A stretch of DNA of 64,000 bases from Lophium mytilinum (Eukaryota > Ascomycota > Dothideomycetes > Mytilinidiales > Mytilinidiaceae): positions 1,631,736 through 1,695,735 of the forward strand of contig MU004195.1 of the NCBI GenBank assembly GCA_010093605.1, in the 5' to 3' direction. The position numbers and the translations under genes were made by a program. This document shows, piece after piece, positions 11,705 to 21,515 of the stretch (its first letter is position 1; each line of letters begins with the position of its first letter). The notes beneath the pieces are model-generated. The model ran no database searches and was not told the origin of the DNA. It worked only from the letters and a program-made list of their open reading frames with translations.

Positions 11705-12312
11705 TGAGTGGGCAAATTGAAGCCGAGCTGTGATGCGTCCGTGTGCCCAGACTTGTGGCCTAAGATTGTACATGCTATATTATACATTCACTACTTCTAC
11801 AAACGCGAACCAACAGACGCCTAGGTATTTATACAGCTACTCGGACGCGTTCTTCTGGACACCAAGCTCCCCGACCCACCACCGTTCTTCGAACCGCCAC
11901 TGGTCTTCGACCCACCACGCTCGTCCCGATTTCGCATACAGTGTCAAGGTATCGATTTCTGTGGAGTCCTTGGGCACCGCCTGCGGTTTAAGGTAAGTAA
12001 GCCTATACCTCTTTCTGAAAGCCGTAGACGATGCCGTCCGCGATGGCTCGGTGAGTTCACAGGACTGACACTGTTGACGTATAGGTCCTTGGAACGGTCT
12101 AGCGGCCCACCTCCATCACTGATATCTAGCCACAGCGTGGCAGTCCTCATACACCGAGGCTTAATCTACACATTCGCTGTCATTAGGCCTGTATACCTTA
12201 GCCTAGCGCCACCTTGGGTCCTCTGGTACATTGTCAACGTTGCGAAGGGACTCTGTTGGCAGGCCTGATAGCTCTCTGAGTCCTCTTAGGCTGTGGAAGC
12301 TGACTTGAGAAC
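11705..12312. other. non-coding stretch before copy 2
   Basis: A repeat flank (GTGTGCCCAGACTTGTGGCC at about 11740) followed by unique sequence. Open frames are short. Presumably it includes the former promoter of the pseudogene that follows. Confidence 0.4.
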
Positions 12313-13589
12313 ATGCCGCCACTTTCATTCGCACAGGCACTCAAAGGCCGGGCAGGTACGACATCTGCCAACGAACCGAGCATCAAATACCTCGAAGAGG
12401 CAGTAGAAAAAGAGGTCCATGCCTTCAATAACCTAAACCTCCTCAACTATCTCAACTCGGTGGTAGTCAAGCGATTGCCTAACGTATTGCAACGCAACAT
12501 CTTCTTTAACCTGGAGCATGCTGGCAGGAATGAGGCCCTCTGCATGCGCCTTCAACAGTCAAAGGTCGAGGCTAGGGTGAAGGGCAGTTGGGTTTCCATA
12601 CAGGACGTTCTTGCTACTCGGCCCATCGTCAACGAAATATCCTCTGGCTTGGATCGCACGTGGGCTTACCAGGAGCAACATCAGTGGTGGCTTAGCAATG
12701 GCAAGACTTTCGACTCCTAGCGCTTCCAGCAGAGCTACGGAACCTGATCTACCAGAATCTGGTGGGCACTGTTGTGTATCTATACCAATACGGCGGACAC
12801 CACAAGGATGTCAAGACTACGTATTGGTTCGAGTCATCTTCTCCCGGTTTACTCAATAGCGAGTTCGGAGCGACGGGTACACATGTGCGAACGGCGCCTC
12901 CGAAGGTCAGATGGATCTCAATTAGACACCATGTCATCGACGGTGCAGCACCCCTTATGGGGCTTCTCACGACGAACAAGCAGGTCAACAATGAAGCAAA
13001 TGACTTGCTTTGGAAAGAGATGGACTTTCGATTCCAGACACTGTTCTACGATAACGACGACATACCCAGTAATTTGGAACGATTCGGAACAGCACTATCC
13101 ACGGTCCATCGCAACACAATACGCCACATCACAATCCAATCAAGTCCAGACGAACTTCGTAGAGCCATGCGACTCTTCGCGTCGAACCCTAAACCATTTC
13201 ATCAATTTTTGCCATCACTGAAGCTCGAAATTCGACTGCCGCATCGACGCAAGTACAGTCGCGGATGGGATGATGGATCGGACTGGGGCTTGAAATTGCG
13301 CTGCTGGCGGGGCGTCCTCGGAGAAATTCTATGGTCAGGGCGAACGGCTCTAGCGCACTTTGACGACCTACAATTGACTGGTTGCATCAGCTTGGAGCTG
13401 CGGAGCAAGTTCTTGCAGCTGCTGAAGGATATCAAGCTCGGACAGCCCTCCAACATCGCCGAAGAAGACATACGTGGACTGTGTGGGCTTGTTGGCCTGG
13501 ATGACCATCATTGTACTACCCGGACTTCGAGGGCCTGCCGTGACGACTGGTGTGTATGCCAGGGGGTCAGGGCTCCGGCAGGTTATTGA
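12313..13589 (+). pseudogene. unrecognised family, copy 2, frameshifted
   Basis: Paralogue of the 9597-10910 gene on the opposite strand. The first frame (12313-12720) carries EEAVEKEVHAFNNLNLLNYL and SWVSIQDVLATRPIV, aligning with copy 1. It stops at 12718-12720, just before the LPxELR motif. The next frame at once continues LLALPAELRNLIYQNLVGTV and runs to 13589 through LEIRLPHRRKY, CWRGVLGEILW, FDDLQLTGCI and the tail WCVCQGVRAPAGY. A one-base loss near 12713-12716 explains the break. There are no usable intron signals in the gap. Everything else looks intact, so the break is either recent or a sequencing error. Confidence 0.75.
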
Positions 13590-14094
13590 AGAGGTGCAGT
13601 ATCAAGTAATTTGATGCTGTTGAAGAGACGTCAAGGTGTTTTCAAAGATTGGGGCATCATGTCTTTGGAATAGCCATATATGACAGTGGGTTATTCGACA
13701 GTAGCAAGCAAACTTAAACTTCAGTCATTGAATTCTCGCGGGAGGAGTCAAAGGCTCAAAGGATCATGGAAGCAGAGAAGGGTGACGGTAGTTAGACCAA
13801 GGCTTCATTACTACGCTCCAATGTTCAACTATGGCAAATACTCTGACCTGAAAAGCATGCAAAGAGCCTAAATACAGAGTTGGTGACCAGTAAATACACT
13901 AACCCCCTTTTTCAGCAGGCGCGCGCACTTCGTATCATCCAGTCTTCTACTGACTGCTCTAGCCGGGCCAACTTTTTCTGGAGTAGGAATAGTGAACATA
14001 TGTGAATATGTCAATGCTGCCACGCGTCTACTCTAGTACAACCAATAGAGTCAGTAGTGCTGCATATGCACTGTTCGAATCTGCACGACACCAT
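13590..14094. other. non-coding, downstream of copy 2
   Basis: No gene recognised. One 63-codon frame at 13680-13871 has no supporting motif. Confidence 0.35.
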
Positions 14095-14420
14095 TGTCTT
14101 ATAGCACCGTCTTACACCTTCTTAGGTGCGGTTTTGGAAGCTATATGCCTCTGTTAGGAGTACCCCCGTTGCCATAATGCGAGCTAGCTAAGAGGAAATC
14201 TAATATTAACTGCGTTATCGTTCATATCGTATACACGGTTAAAAGCGTAGATATACGAATATCACAACTGTGCAAGTGTCACTCTGGATACTCTATACCA
14301 CTGTCAGGAGTACCCCGGTTGCTACAACGTCGGCTAGCCGAAAGGGAACGTAACATTGAGGGGAGCGTTTTGGGAAGATAGATATCATAGGTATAAGACG
14401 AAAATAGTGAACTATCCTGT
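14095..14420 (+). repeat. two units of the 150-bp repeat family
   Basis: Two diverged units about 152 bp apart (landmarks at 14143 and 14295). Each has GGAGTACCCC(C/G)GTTGC followed by a block resembling GCTAGC(T/C)(A)AG and TCTAATATTAACTG. Same family and orientation as the array at 17022-17870. Confidence 0.65.
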
Positions 14421-14527
14421 ATGCAAATGCGGCGCCGAACTGATGCAGGCCGTTACTCCCCGAACTCTCGCGCTACCCATATAATACACCGCCTTGTGCT
14501 TAGGTACTTTACACCAAAGAAGTCCTC

Positions 14528-15407
14528 TCAGCAGCACCCTCCCCCAGCGGCCTTCCCTCTAGCCGCATCATTCATCCCCAAATTCACCGTCCTCGCGGTA
14601 TTCCCTCCTCCTGCACCAGGCCCCTTCACGCCCGATCTCCGATCATTGAGATCGTACCTTCCCGCCTCAATATTCTGATATATGCGCTCCGCGACCTCCA
14701 AGAACGCTCGCTCGACCCCCTCGCCCGATTTTGCAGATGTCTCGACGTACTGCATAACTCCGTTCGCCTGGCACCACTCCTCCGCCTCCTCGATCGTCAC
14801 CTGCCTCTCATTTTTCCCGCTCGTTGATGGATCCTGCGAACCTGTCGACGGCGCGACCAGAGACGACCCAGCGAGATCGCTCTTATTCCCCACAAGCACC
14901 ACTACTATACCGTCTTCCGCTATCTGTCGCAAGTCATGTAGCCATGCTGTAACAGAGGAGAAGGTCGCGCGGCGGGTGATGTCGAAGACGAGGAGGGCTC
15001 CGGAGGCACCGCGGAAGTAAGAGCGTGTTATCGATTTGTATGTTTCCTGGCCAGCGGTGTCCCAGAGCGAGAGTTTCATGTGCTTTTGCTCTTGTTGCTT
15101 GGTCGGTGATGTAGGATATGTATCTGAGGAAGTGGAGGGCTTCGCGGAGGGGTTGTTGATGCCCAGGGCGAGGGAGGCGGGTGGGCCGACGGAGACGATG
15201 CGGGAGCCGAATTCGACGCCGATGGTGACGTCGTGGTGGGGAGAGAAGCGGCCTTCGCAGAGGCGGACTGTCAACTGGAGGTATATTAGCATGGTTTCCA
15301 GAGATAGGGTGCAGTGGCGTAATGGCATGCACACTTACGCTGGATTTACCACAGCCAGAGTCGCCGAGGGAGACGATCTTTGCTATGTAGTCCCATGGTT
15401 GAGACAT
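14528..15407 (-). CDS. Rab-family small GTPase (Rab2/Rab4/Ypt4-like)
   Basis: Membrane-trafficking GTPase. Exons 15407-15339 and 15274-14528 (intron 64 bp) give 271 residues. Motifs: P-loop GDSGCGKSS spanning the intron, switch I region DVTIGVEFGSR, WDTAGQE, NKSD, TSAK, and a C-terminal GGGCC for double geranylgeranylation. The run IGVEFGSR and the segment YFRGASGALLVFDITRR point to the Rab2/Rab4 branch. Two insertions relative to compact Rabs, a Ser/Pro-rich one after switch I and a Ser/Gly one after NKSD, resemble those of filamentous-fungal Ypt4-type proteins. It is transcribed divergently from the tail-anchored gene at 15974. Exact subfamily is inferred. Confidence 0.92.
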
Positions 15408-15973
15408 TTGGAGCTAAAGAGCTCAGCAGGAGAGGTTAATGCGTGTAGCCACTACTCAAAGACAGCTCCGTGGATCCAAGATAACGAAGAAGCTTGGGTC
15501 TTTTCACAGTGATCCAGTTATTGACGAGGGTTGGGTCGCGGCTCTGATGGCTGTGATGGCGAGGGTGGATATGTCAGGAGGAATGAAGAAGTCGTGATGG
15601 CGCATGGGTGAAGCTGCCTGGTGATGTGATGGTTCAGAGACATCCCAGCATTCGGTCATTGCGGGCAAGCTCCGGCGATCACGTGAGACAAGATTTCGCC
15701 TCTAATCTCCTCTCCACGACCTCTCATCTGTTAAACAGGATGCATCGTGGCAACATTCGCGCAACTTGTGCTATCTGCTGTACTAAGCTTCAAACAAAGA
15801 CTCGAAGTAGTTCTTCAGAATGACCATCAGCTTGGCTAAGACGCGCTCATGTCAAATCCGGTACCCCCACTGCTTCGAACCATGGGTAGCAATGCCATTG
15901 AAAAGAACACGACGCAATTTCATATTCCATCCACGTAGTTTCATCTCATCCTCAATCAATACTTTCACCCAAC
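15408..15973. promoter_or_regulatory. divergent intergenic region
   Basis: 566 bp between the divergent starts of the Rab gene and the tail-anchored protein gene. It should contain both promoters; no individual site identified. Confidence 0.35.
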
Positions 15974-16513
15974 ATGATCAATCAAGAAGCCCCTTCGCAC
16001 TACAAATTGGAAGAATCCACGACCCCAATTTCCTCCACTCCCAACATGACAAAGGATCCCAGTACGAGAGACCACAAGCTCCATAATCTCTCAACCGCGT
16101 CCGCACGCATCGACGAAATGAAGGCGCAAATTAAGGACCAGACCACCCAAATAGAAGACCTCCTCCAGCAAGTGGCACAGTTCGAAATGGAGAAGAGTGC
16201 TGCCGCAGCCCGCTCAGCGGAGCGGTACGTGAAGAAGCTGGACGCCATATTCGACATCGCCCTCTACCACTATGAGCGGGATTCTGTCAGTCGTCGTGAC
16301 TTGGAGGGACTACTGAAAATGGCCCGCCAGTGCTATACGGAAGCCTTTGTACCGCCAACCAACATTAAGGCCTCGACTACGACCAAACGTACTGCGACCA
16401 AACCCACTGCGAGTAACGAAGAGATCGATTTAGTGGCTTTGGTCACGTCTGTCGTTGTAGGCATTGTTATTGCCGCCCTCTTCATCTGCATTATGCAAGT
16501 ACGCAGGTCATAG
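15974..16513 (+). CDS. small coiled-coil, tail-anchored membrane protein
   Basis: A 179-residue protein I do not recognise. Residues about 40-85 (SARIDEMKAQIKDQTTQIED and following) have heptad-like spacing for a coiled coil. A helical segment (LDAIFDIALYHYERDSVSRR) follows, then a Thr/Lys-rich linker. One hydrophobic segment (LVALVTSVVVGIVIAALFIC) lies 8 residues from the C-terminus, which ends MQVRRS. This is a tail-anchor layout with the N-terminal domain in the cytosol. There is no signal peptide. The ATG at 15974 is the first in frame. Function unknown; it lies in the repeat-rich interval and may be lineage-specific. Confidence 0.65.
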   Translation: MINQEAPSHYKLEESTTPISSTPNMTKDPSTRDHKLHNLSTASARIDEMKAQIKDQTTQIEDLLQQVAQFEMEKSAAAARSAERYVKKLDAIFDIALYHYERDSVSRRDLEGLLKMARQCYTEAFVPPTNIKASTTTKRTATKPTASNEEIDLVALVTSVVVGIVIAALFICIMQVRRS

Positions 16514-17021
16514 GCAAGTGATATAGTTATGACGTGAAAAGCTGCAAGCAAATGCTGACGATTGGTATGTAGATGGTGCTTACGAAGGAGTCAAGAAGAC
16601 AATACTTAGGCTCGCGAAAGAAGGGCAGGTCAACTTAGTGGATGGTCCAGATGTATTCTCCTTGCGCCTGCTAGTCTATCTAGTACTGCTCAATCAAAAA
16701 TTCATCTAAGAAATCAGTTTAGATTGTTCATACTCGTGCTCGAGCCCCCTCGTCGGGTTGTTTCGAAAGAACTTACCCTAACAGTCGTGGATTTTACGAA
16801 AATAAACCCTCATAGAACCTATATCCTCTATAAGGTAGAATATTCAGAAAGCCTTTCCGACAACCCGGGTGACTCTGCATGCTTTGCCCAAAGAACTACC
16901 AGTGTTCTTCCAGATGATCCGTTGTTCCCCATAGAGCTACCATCTAATGACCAGCCCCTCAAAGGATAGTCTCGAGAACATTGAGAAGTGAAATGACATC
17001 AGCTCCGCGCACGCTCCCTAG
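16514..17021. other. non-coding before repeat array
   Basis: AT-rich, with one 81-codon frame (16724-16969) that has no recognisable feature. Confidence 0.35.
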
Positions 17022-17870
17022 ATACCACTGTCAGGGGCAGCCCCAATGCTACCATGACGGCTAATCAAGTGGTAGTCTAATATCGATTGTGTTTCTCTTT
17101 CCACCGTGCTTAGTGTTTCGAATGCCTACACCCGGTAAGATACCTCTATGCGAGTCCTGCGCTGCAGGATTGATACCACTGTAGGGGGTAGCCCCGTTGC
17201 TACAATGCCGGCTGGTCAAGGGGTAGCCTAATATCAACTGTGTCTCGCTTCCCATCCTGCTTTCCGGTCTGAAAACCTACACAAGGGCATTTACTACTAT
17301 GTGAGCTGGTCTCTACAGGCTAGATACCACTACTGGGGGTAGCCCCTTTGGCATGATGTCGGCCGGGTAAAAGGACGCTTGGATTCCACTGCATTAATTT
17401 ATACATCACGTATGACCTCTTAAAACCTAAATAGATAAGTATCACGACTATGTGAGTGTTACGTTGGAAGCAACGCGTCACTGTCAAGGGTGGCCTAGCT
17501 GATGAGTAGGCGGTTGGATAAGAGGTAGTCTGAAATCAACTGTGCTTCCATTCCTATCTTGCTTAGCGCTTCAAATGCCTACACATGGGGACTTACCACT
17601 GTACAAGTGCCAGTTTAGAAGCTATATGCCAAGTTAAGAGTGCCCCCGTTGCTATAACGCTAGATAGTTAGAAGGAAGCCTGATATCAATAGCGTTGATA
17701 ATCACTTCCTGGATACCTTTGCAAAACCTGGATACATGGCTATTACACCTTCTCAGGTGCCGATTTGATAGCTATATGCTATTATTATGAGTACCCCCGT
17801 TGCCATAACGCCATCTAGCCAAGAGGAAGTCTAATGGTAACTGCGTTACCCTTTATATCGGAAACTTCAT
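17022..17870 (+). repeat. 150-bp tandem array, about 5.7 units
   Basis: Landmark positions at 17022, 17173, 17324, 17474, 17624 and 17774 give a period of 150-151 bp. Each unit begins with a form of GATACCACTGTNGGGGGTAG, followed by CCCCGTTGCTACAATG-like, GTCAAGNGGTAGTCTAAT-like and CCTACAC-like blocks. Units are strongly diverged but the length is well kept. No coding potential. The last unit is cut off next to the truncated gene copy at 17901-18776. Confidence 0.75.
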
Positions 17871-17900
17871 GTGCACTTATGAGAATCTCAACCCCATCCT

Positions 17901-18776
17901 CTACGCTTCGTCATTCTCAGTGTCCAAGACACCCTGGCAAACGCACTTATCGTCTCGGCATGCCCAGAAATGGCCAACAGCGCAAGTGGACGAAACGCGC
18001 ATATTCCATACAAGTACCCAGGATATCTCGAGACGAGATCTGCGATGGCCGGCCAGCCTTGATGTCTCTCAATAATTGGAGATACATTGTGCGAACTTGA
18101 GGGCTAATGCATCCAGTGAATCGGACGTTGCCTTCGTCAAAATAAGCCAATATCTCCTTCGCCTCCCATAGAACATCCCCAACGACCTGACGCCAGCAGT
18201 TCCTCTTCAGCCAACAATCCGCACCGTTGTCACGGTATGGGTCGTAGGCACGCCGGTGTGGAAGTCTGAGTTCCACCTGCACGGAGGATGGAAAGAGAAT
18301 CAATGCAGCGCATCCAATGCGGCCATTCTCAGAGTCAATATCAAAAGAAACAGAATGAGTCCAATGGGCTCCCATGTAGCGTGATCCGACGAACTGCATT
18401 CCGGTTGACCGTTGTAAGAGATTTGGCAAACCGCTCGAGGTTGGTTGGTTTCGACGTGCTGCCAGACTCTTGAAACCGGAACTCCATACTCCTGTAGAGC
18501 AGATGGCTCACTTCAGCAGAGATTTGCTTGCTGCTAGTCAAGATTCCGCGAAGCGGACCTGCTCCGTTCAAAACCTCCGCGGCGTTCTGGTGTGAGGCCG
18601 AGTCGCACTCGCTCGTCCGAATGAACGTCGCCTTGGGTCCGTACTCGCTGTCCAACAGCCCGGGAGAGTTCGTACGATACGAAGCTAGCTTGCAGATCCA
18701 TTCATTGGTATACTGGTATAGGTAGACAAAGGTGCATACTAGTAGTATTCGTAGGCCTCTGCGACGATGTCATGGC
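17901..18776 (-). pseudogene. unrecognised family, copy 3, 5'-truncated
   Basis: Third copy of the 9597-10910 family. Homology starts abruptly near 18776, at the position of the LPxELR motif, so about the first 170 residues are missing. Recognisable pieces in order are LVCTFVYLYQYTNEW, GLLDSEYGPKATFIRTSE, SSKQISAEVSHLLYRSMEF, VELRLPHRRAYD, CWRQVVGDVLW, FTGCISPQVRT and the tail KCVCQGVLDTEN. The frame changes near 18341-18370 and again near 17950, so it cannot make a family-type protein. It is flanked on the left by the forward 150-bp array and on the right by reverse-oriented units of the same family. Confidence 0.75.
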
Positions 18777-18869
18777 GGTAGTGTTGGAAAGTGGGTGGGT
18801 GATAGTGAGCTTTTGATAGAGTTGGTGGGTTTTGGGGAATGTGCAAGCTCAGGGGGTCGAGGGTGAATG

Positions 18870-18960
18870 ATGTCGATATTAGGCTACCTTTTAACTGGCC
18901 GGCGTCGTAGCAACCCTAACAGTGGTGTCGAACGAGCAAAGGGAGGGCATCAGCAGTAGC
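18870..18960 (-). repeat. 150-bp family unit, reverse, single
   Basis: Reverse-oriented fragment with TCGATATTAGGCTACCTTTT, GGCGTCGTAGCAACCCTAAC and AGTGGTGTCG, the reverse complement of the array unit's first half. Confidence 0.6.
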
Positions 18961-19250
18961 ATATCTACGTTCTTGGGTATACAAGCTACTCTATTTCAAG
19001 ATATAGTAGAAGAACAGAAGGCGCTTGATTCACGGCCCTAGGTATGTTACATCGTTATGTAGAATTCTGAGTATGTTCAGAAGGCCTGTAAGAGTACTAC
19101 CCTATTCGCAACAAAGTACACATAGCTACTGAGATTTGAAATACATTGCAGATTCACAGCGTGCCTGAAATTGAACTGTACGGTCGAAAACACTGCGGCA
19201 CTAAGAATAGTCTTGAGGGTCTCCCGCACAAACTCACGCGCTGGAGAATA
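18961..19250. other. non-coding between reverse repeats
   Basis: No gene or clear repeat recognised. Confidence 0.3.
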
Positions 19251-19550
19251 GGATGTAAAGATTCATGCCGCGCATATCAGGCTACCTTTTGTTCAAGCGG
19301 CGCTATACCCACTAGTTCACTCCTGACAGTGGTAACCAGCTTCCAAAAGCGGCACTCAATTAGACTAAACTCGCGTGTCTAGACAGAGGACCTCGCGCGA
19401 GGATGTAAAGATTCATGCCGCGCATATCATGCTACCTTTTGATCCAGCGGCGCTATACCCACCAGTTCACTCCTGACAGTGGTATCCAGCTTCCAAAAGC
19501 GGCACTCAATTAAACTAAAATTGCGTGTCTAGACACAGGACCTCAAGCAA
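19251..19550 (-). repeat. 150-bp perfect-period direct duplication
   Basis: Two adjacent 150-bp copies, 19251-19400 and 19401-19550, each starting GGATGTAAAGATTCATGCCG and differing at only about 15 positions. The core (CCTGACAGTGGTA) is the reverse complement of the 17022-17870 array landmark, so these are recent duplicates of the same family. Confidence 0.85.
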
Positions 19551-19688
19551 TAGACATCTCACAGATGTTGGAGATGGAAGCGTTCATTTCAATGATTGAT
19601 TCATAGCCTTCTGACTACTATTACAGGTCGCCGCGGACCCCCCTACCCCTTCAGTAGCCTGCCAATCGTCCTCACCCTCGTCCTAATC

Positions 19689-21515
19689 TCAACCTTTCCT
19701 TGCCTCCGCATTGTCGGGAACCGCGAAATCGACCCTACTAGCCGTGCTTGGGGCCGGAGCTTGAAGATTGGCCTGCTTCTGTTGCGCCTTTAGCTTCTGG
19801 CGGCTTCTGTAGCGCTTCTTCTTGAGGAAGCAATGATTGCAGTTGAGATACCGCATTCCAGATCTCGCGAAGTCCGACTCAGGATGCCACTTGCTACATG
19901 ATGTGCACCAGTCGTGGCCGGGCCGCTTCTCCTCTGGTACCGTACGGGCTCGCGGTTGCCGACGAGGTGGGCGTGGAAGCGCTGCCACTGGCTGCGCCAG
20001 GTTTGCTGACTGGTATTGAGGTGATGGATCCAGGTGAACATAAGCATCCACAGCGAGCGTAGAACTTTGCGGAACCAGTGCACGTTGAGGTAGAGCAGTG
20101 AAAGGGATGGAAGCAGCCGGGCGTGAAACCAAAGAAGGCGTTGTTGTGGAGAAACGAGCAAGGAATTCTGCCGCCGATACCAGTCCTGGATAGACAGGGA
20201 CAATGTATGGGCTAGCGGGCTGTACCACAGTGTGCTCCTCTGACAGAGCGCTTGGGGGTGGAGCAGTAGCTGGAGGGATACTATTCCGATGTGTAATTGT
20301 TGAAGAAACCGACTGAGGGAGTGTTGTTGAAACAATCGACTGAGGAGGTGTTGTTAGATCAATCAACTGAGGAGGTTCTGTTGATACAATCGATTGAGGA
20401 GGTGTTGTTAAATCAATCAACTGAGGAAGTTCTGTTGGGCCGGTAACCCTATCGACAATGCGCGACCGGATCTTCTCGTCACACTGGTTACAGTTAAGAT
20501 GGAAATGAACTTTGCTGGTCCGCTGGTCCAGACGTTCGAATTCATCCCAGGGTTTCTTTGTCATGCATTTGTTACAATGATGCTCCAGTTTTGGCTCATC
20601 CTGCTGCGGATTCTGACTCGTGGCAGGCCGTCGCCTCTTCTTCTGTTTCTTTCGCCGGCGCGTCTTGACCTGATATATTGCACACCGATTACAGACGACC
20701 ATTTCCTGCCCATTTCTCGCGAACTCGGAGCTTGGCCTGCTGTAGAGACAGCTCGTGCATTCCCTCTTGTCCTCTTCCTTGTCTTCCTCGTCTTCCTCGT
20801 CTTCCTCGTCTTCCTCGTCTTCCTCGTGCACAACACCAACCGGTTGCACATATCTTCTTGCTACGCACAAATTGCAAACCCCCATATCGGGCTTTTCTCT
20901 GACGAACTCTTCCCGTGACCTTGACTCATTACAAGCGTGACAGAGGTCGCGGGCGGATTGTTCAATTCCGGATTGGGGAGAGGGGGATATGGGCTCGCCT
21001 GATTCCGGAATCACGGGTTCGTTTGAACTGGAGGAGCCCTCTGATGATTGATTTGCTGGCGCTAAGTCTTGATGTACTTTTGCTGGGGAAGCTATAGGCA
21101 CGGGCGGATTGTATCCCTCGCCATCTGCTTCTGGCACGGTGTTAGGATGTGTCGGACTACCTGGCGATTGCAATACTGCCGCCAATTTCGTTCCCCTTGG
21201 GCTTGACATAGGTGACATATCTGTTTGGATTTGGGGTCGATCGCTGGGTAGACTGGAAGGTGAGATTGACGTCGAAGGGCTCGCTGGAGGCTGGATTGCT
21301 TTGCGCGACTGGCTCTGCGCCTCGGCGGATGGTGTAGCGATGGGAACGGAGGACGGGGAGGGTTCTGGACTCTGACTTGATTGATGGCTCGTTGCTCCTT
21401 CTTCAGTCTCTGTTCCTTGCGTCCAAGCAAGTGGCGGCGGAAGCAGATTTTTGTCTGGCAAGTGCTGTATACGCGCTCGGCGCCTTCGCATGTCCTCGTA
21501 GTAGTCATGATCCAT
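19689..21515 (-). CDS. protein with four CxxC...CxxC zinc-knuckle-like motifs
   Basis: A single-exon 608-residue protein. The first about 180 residues are low-complexity Ser/Pro. Four similar Cys clusters follow, each CxxC, a spacer of 16-22 residues containing an aromatic 'xxxF' core, then CNxC: CHAC...CNLC (about 192), CTSC...CNRC (about 253), CNKC...CNQC (about 315), and CTSC...CNHC (about 538). Clusters 2 and 4 are each followed by a basic stretch (TRRRKKQKKRRRP; KKKRYRSRQKLK) suited to nucleic-acid binding or nuclear import. Between clusters 3 and 4 are two copies of an 18-residue repeat with PPQLIDLTTPPQSIVST. A DEE tract lies between clusters 1 and 2. The layout suggests a DNA- or RNA-binding nuclear protein; the spacing faintly recalls Stc1-type zinc domains, but I cannot name the family. 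Confidence 0.7.
   Translation of the reverse strand: MDHDYYEDMRRRRARIQHLPDKNLLPPPLAWTQGTETEEGATSHQSSQSPEPSPSSVPIATPSAEAQSQSRKAIQPPASPSTSISPSSLPSDRPQIQTDMSPMSSPRGTKLAAVLQSPGSPTHPNTVPEADGEGYNPPVPIASPAKVHQDLAPANQSSEGSSSSNEPVIPESGEPISPSPQSGIEQSARDLCHACNESRSREEFVREKPDMGVCNLCVARRYVQPVGVVHEEDEEDEEDEEDEEDKEEDKRECTSCLYSRPSSEFARNGQEMVVCNRCAIYQVKTRRRKKQKKRRRPATSQNPQQDEPKLEHHCNKCMTKKPWDEFERLDQRTSKVHFHLNCNQCDEKIRSRIVDRVTGPTELPQLIDLTTPPQSIVSTEPPQLIDLTTPPQSIVSTTLPQSVSSTITHRNSIPPATAPPPSALSEEHTVVQPASPYIVPVYPGLVSAAEFLARFSTTTPSLVSRPAASIPFTALPQRALVPQSSTLAVDAYVHLDPSPQYQSANLAQPVAALPRPPRRQPRARTVPEEKRPGHDWCTSCSKWHPESDFARSGMRYLNCNHCFLKKKRYRSRQKLKAQQKQANLQAPAPSTASRVDFAVPDNAEARKG
20330..20437 (-). repeat. 54-bp coding tandem repeat
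   Basis: Two 54-bp units inside the zinc-knuckle gene encode LIDLTTPPQSIVST-type 18-residue repeats. The units differ by a few bases. Confidence 0.8.
20762..20828 (-). repeat. 9-bp coding microsatellite (Asp-Glu-Glu)
   Basis: About six to seven repeats of GTCTTCCTC on the + strand, read as GAGGAAGAC on the coding strand. It keeps frame, so length changes alter only the acidic tract of the zinc-knuckle protein. Confidence 0.85.

Noticed and set aside
17022-17870. Regularly spaced repeats as a possible CRISPR array
   Set aside because: Units are 150 bp and degenerate, with no constant short repeat and no cas genes; the organism is a fungus.
11433-19550. Remains of an LTR or other virus-like element
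   Set aside because: I found no reverse transcriptase, capsid, integrase or LTR-type ends; the repeats are short and non-coding.
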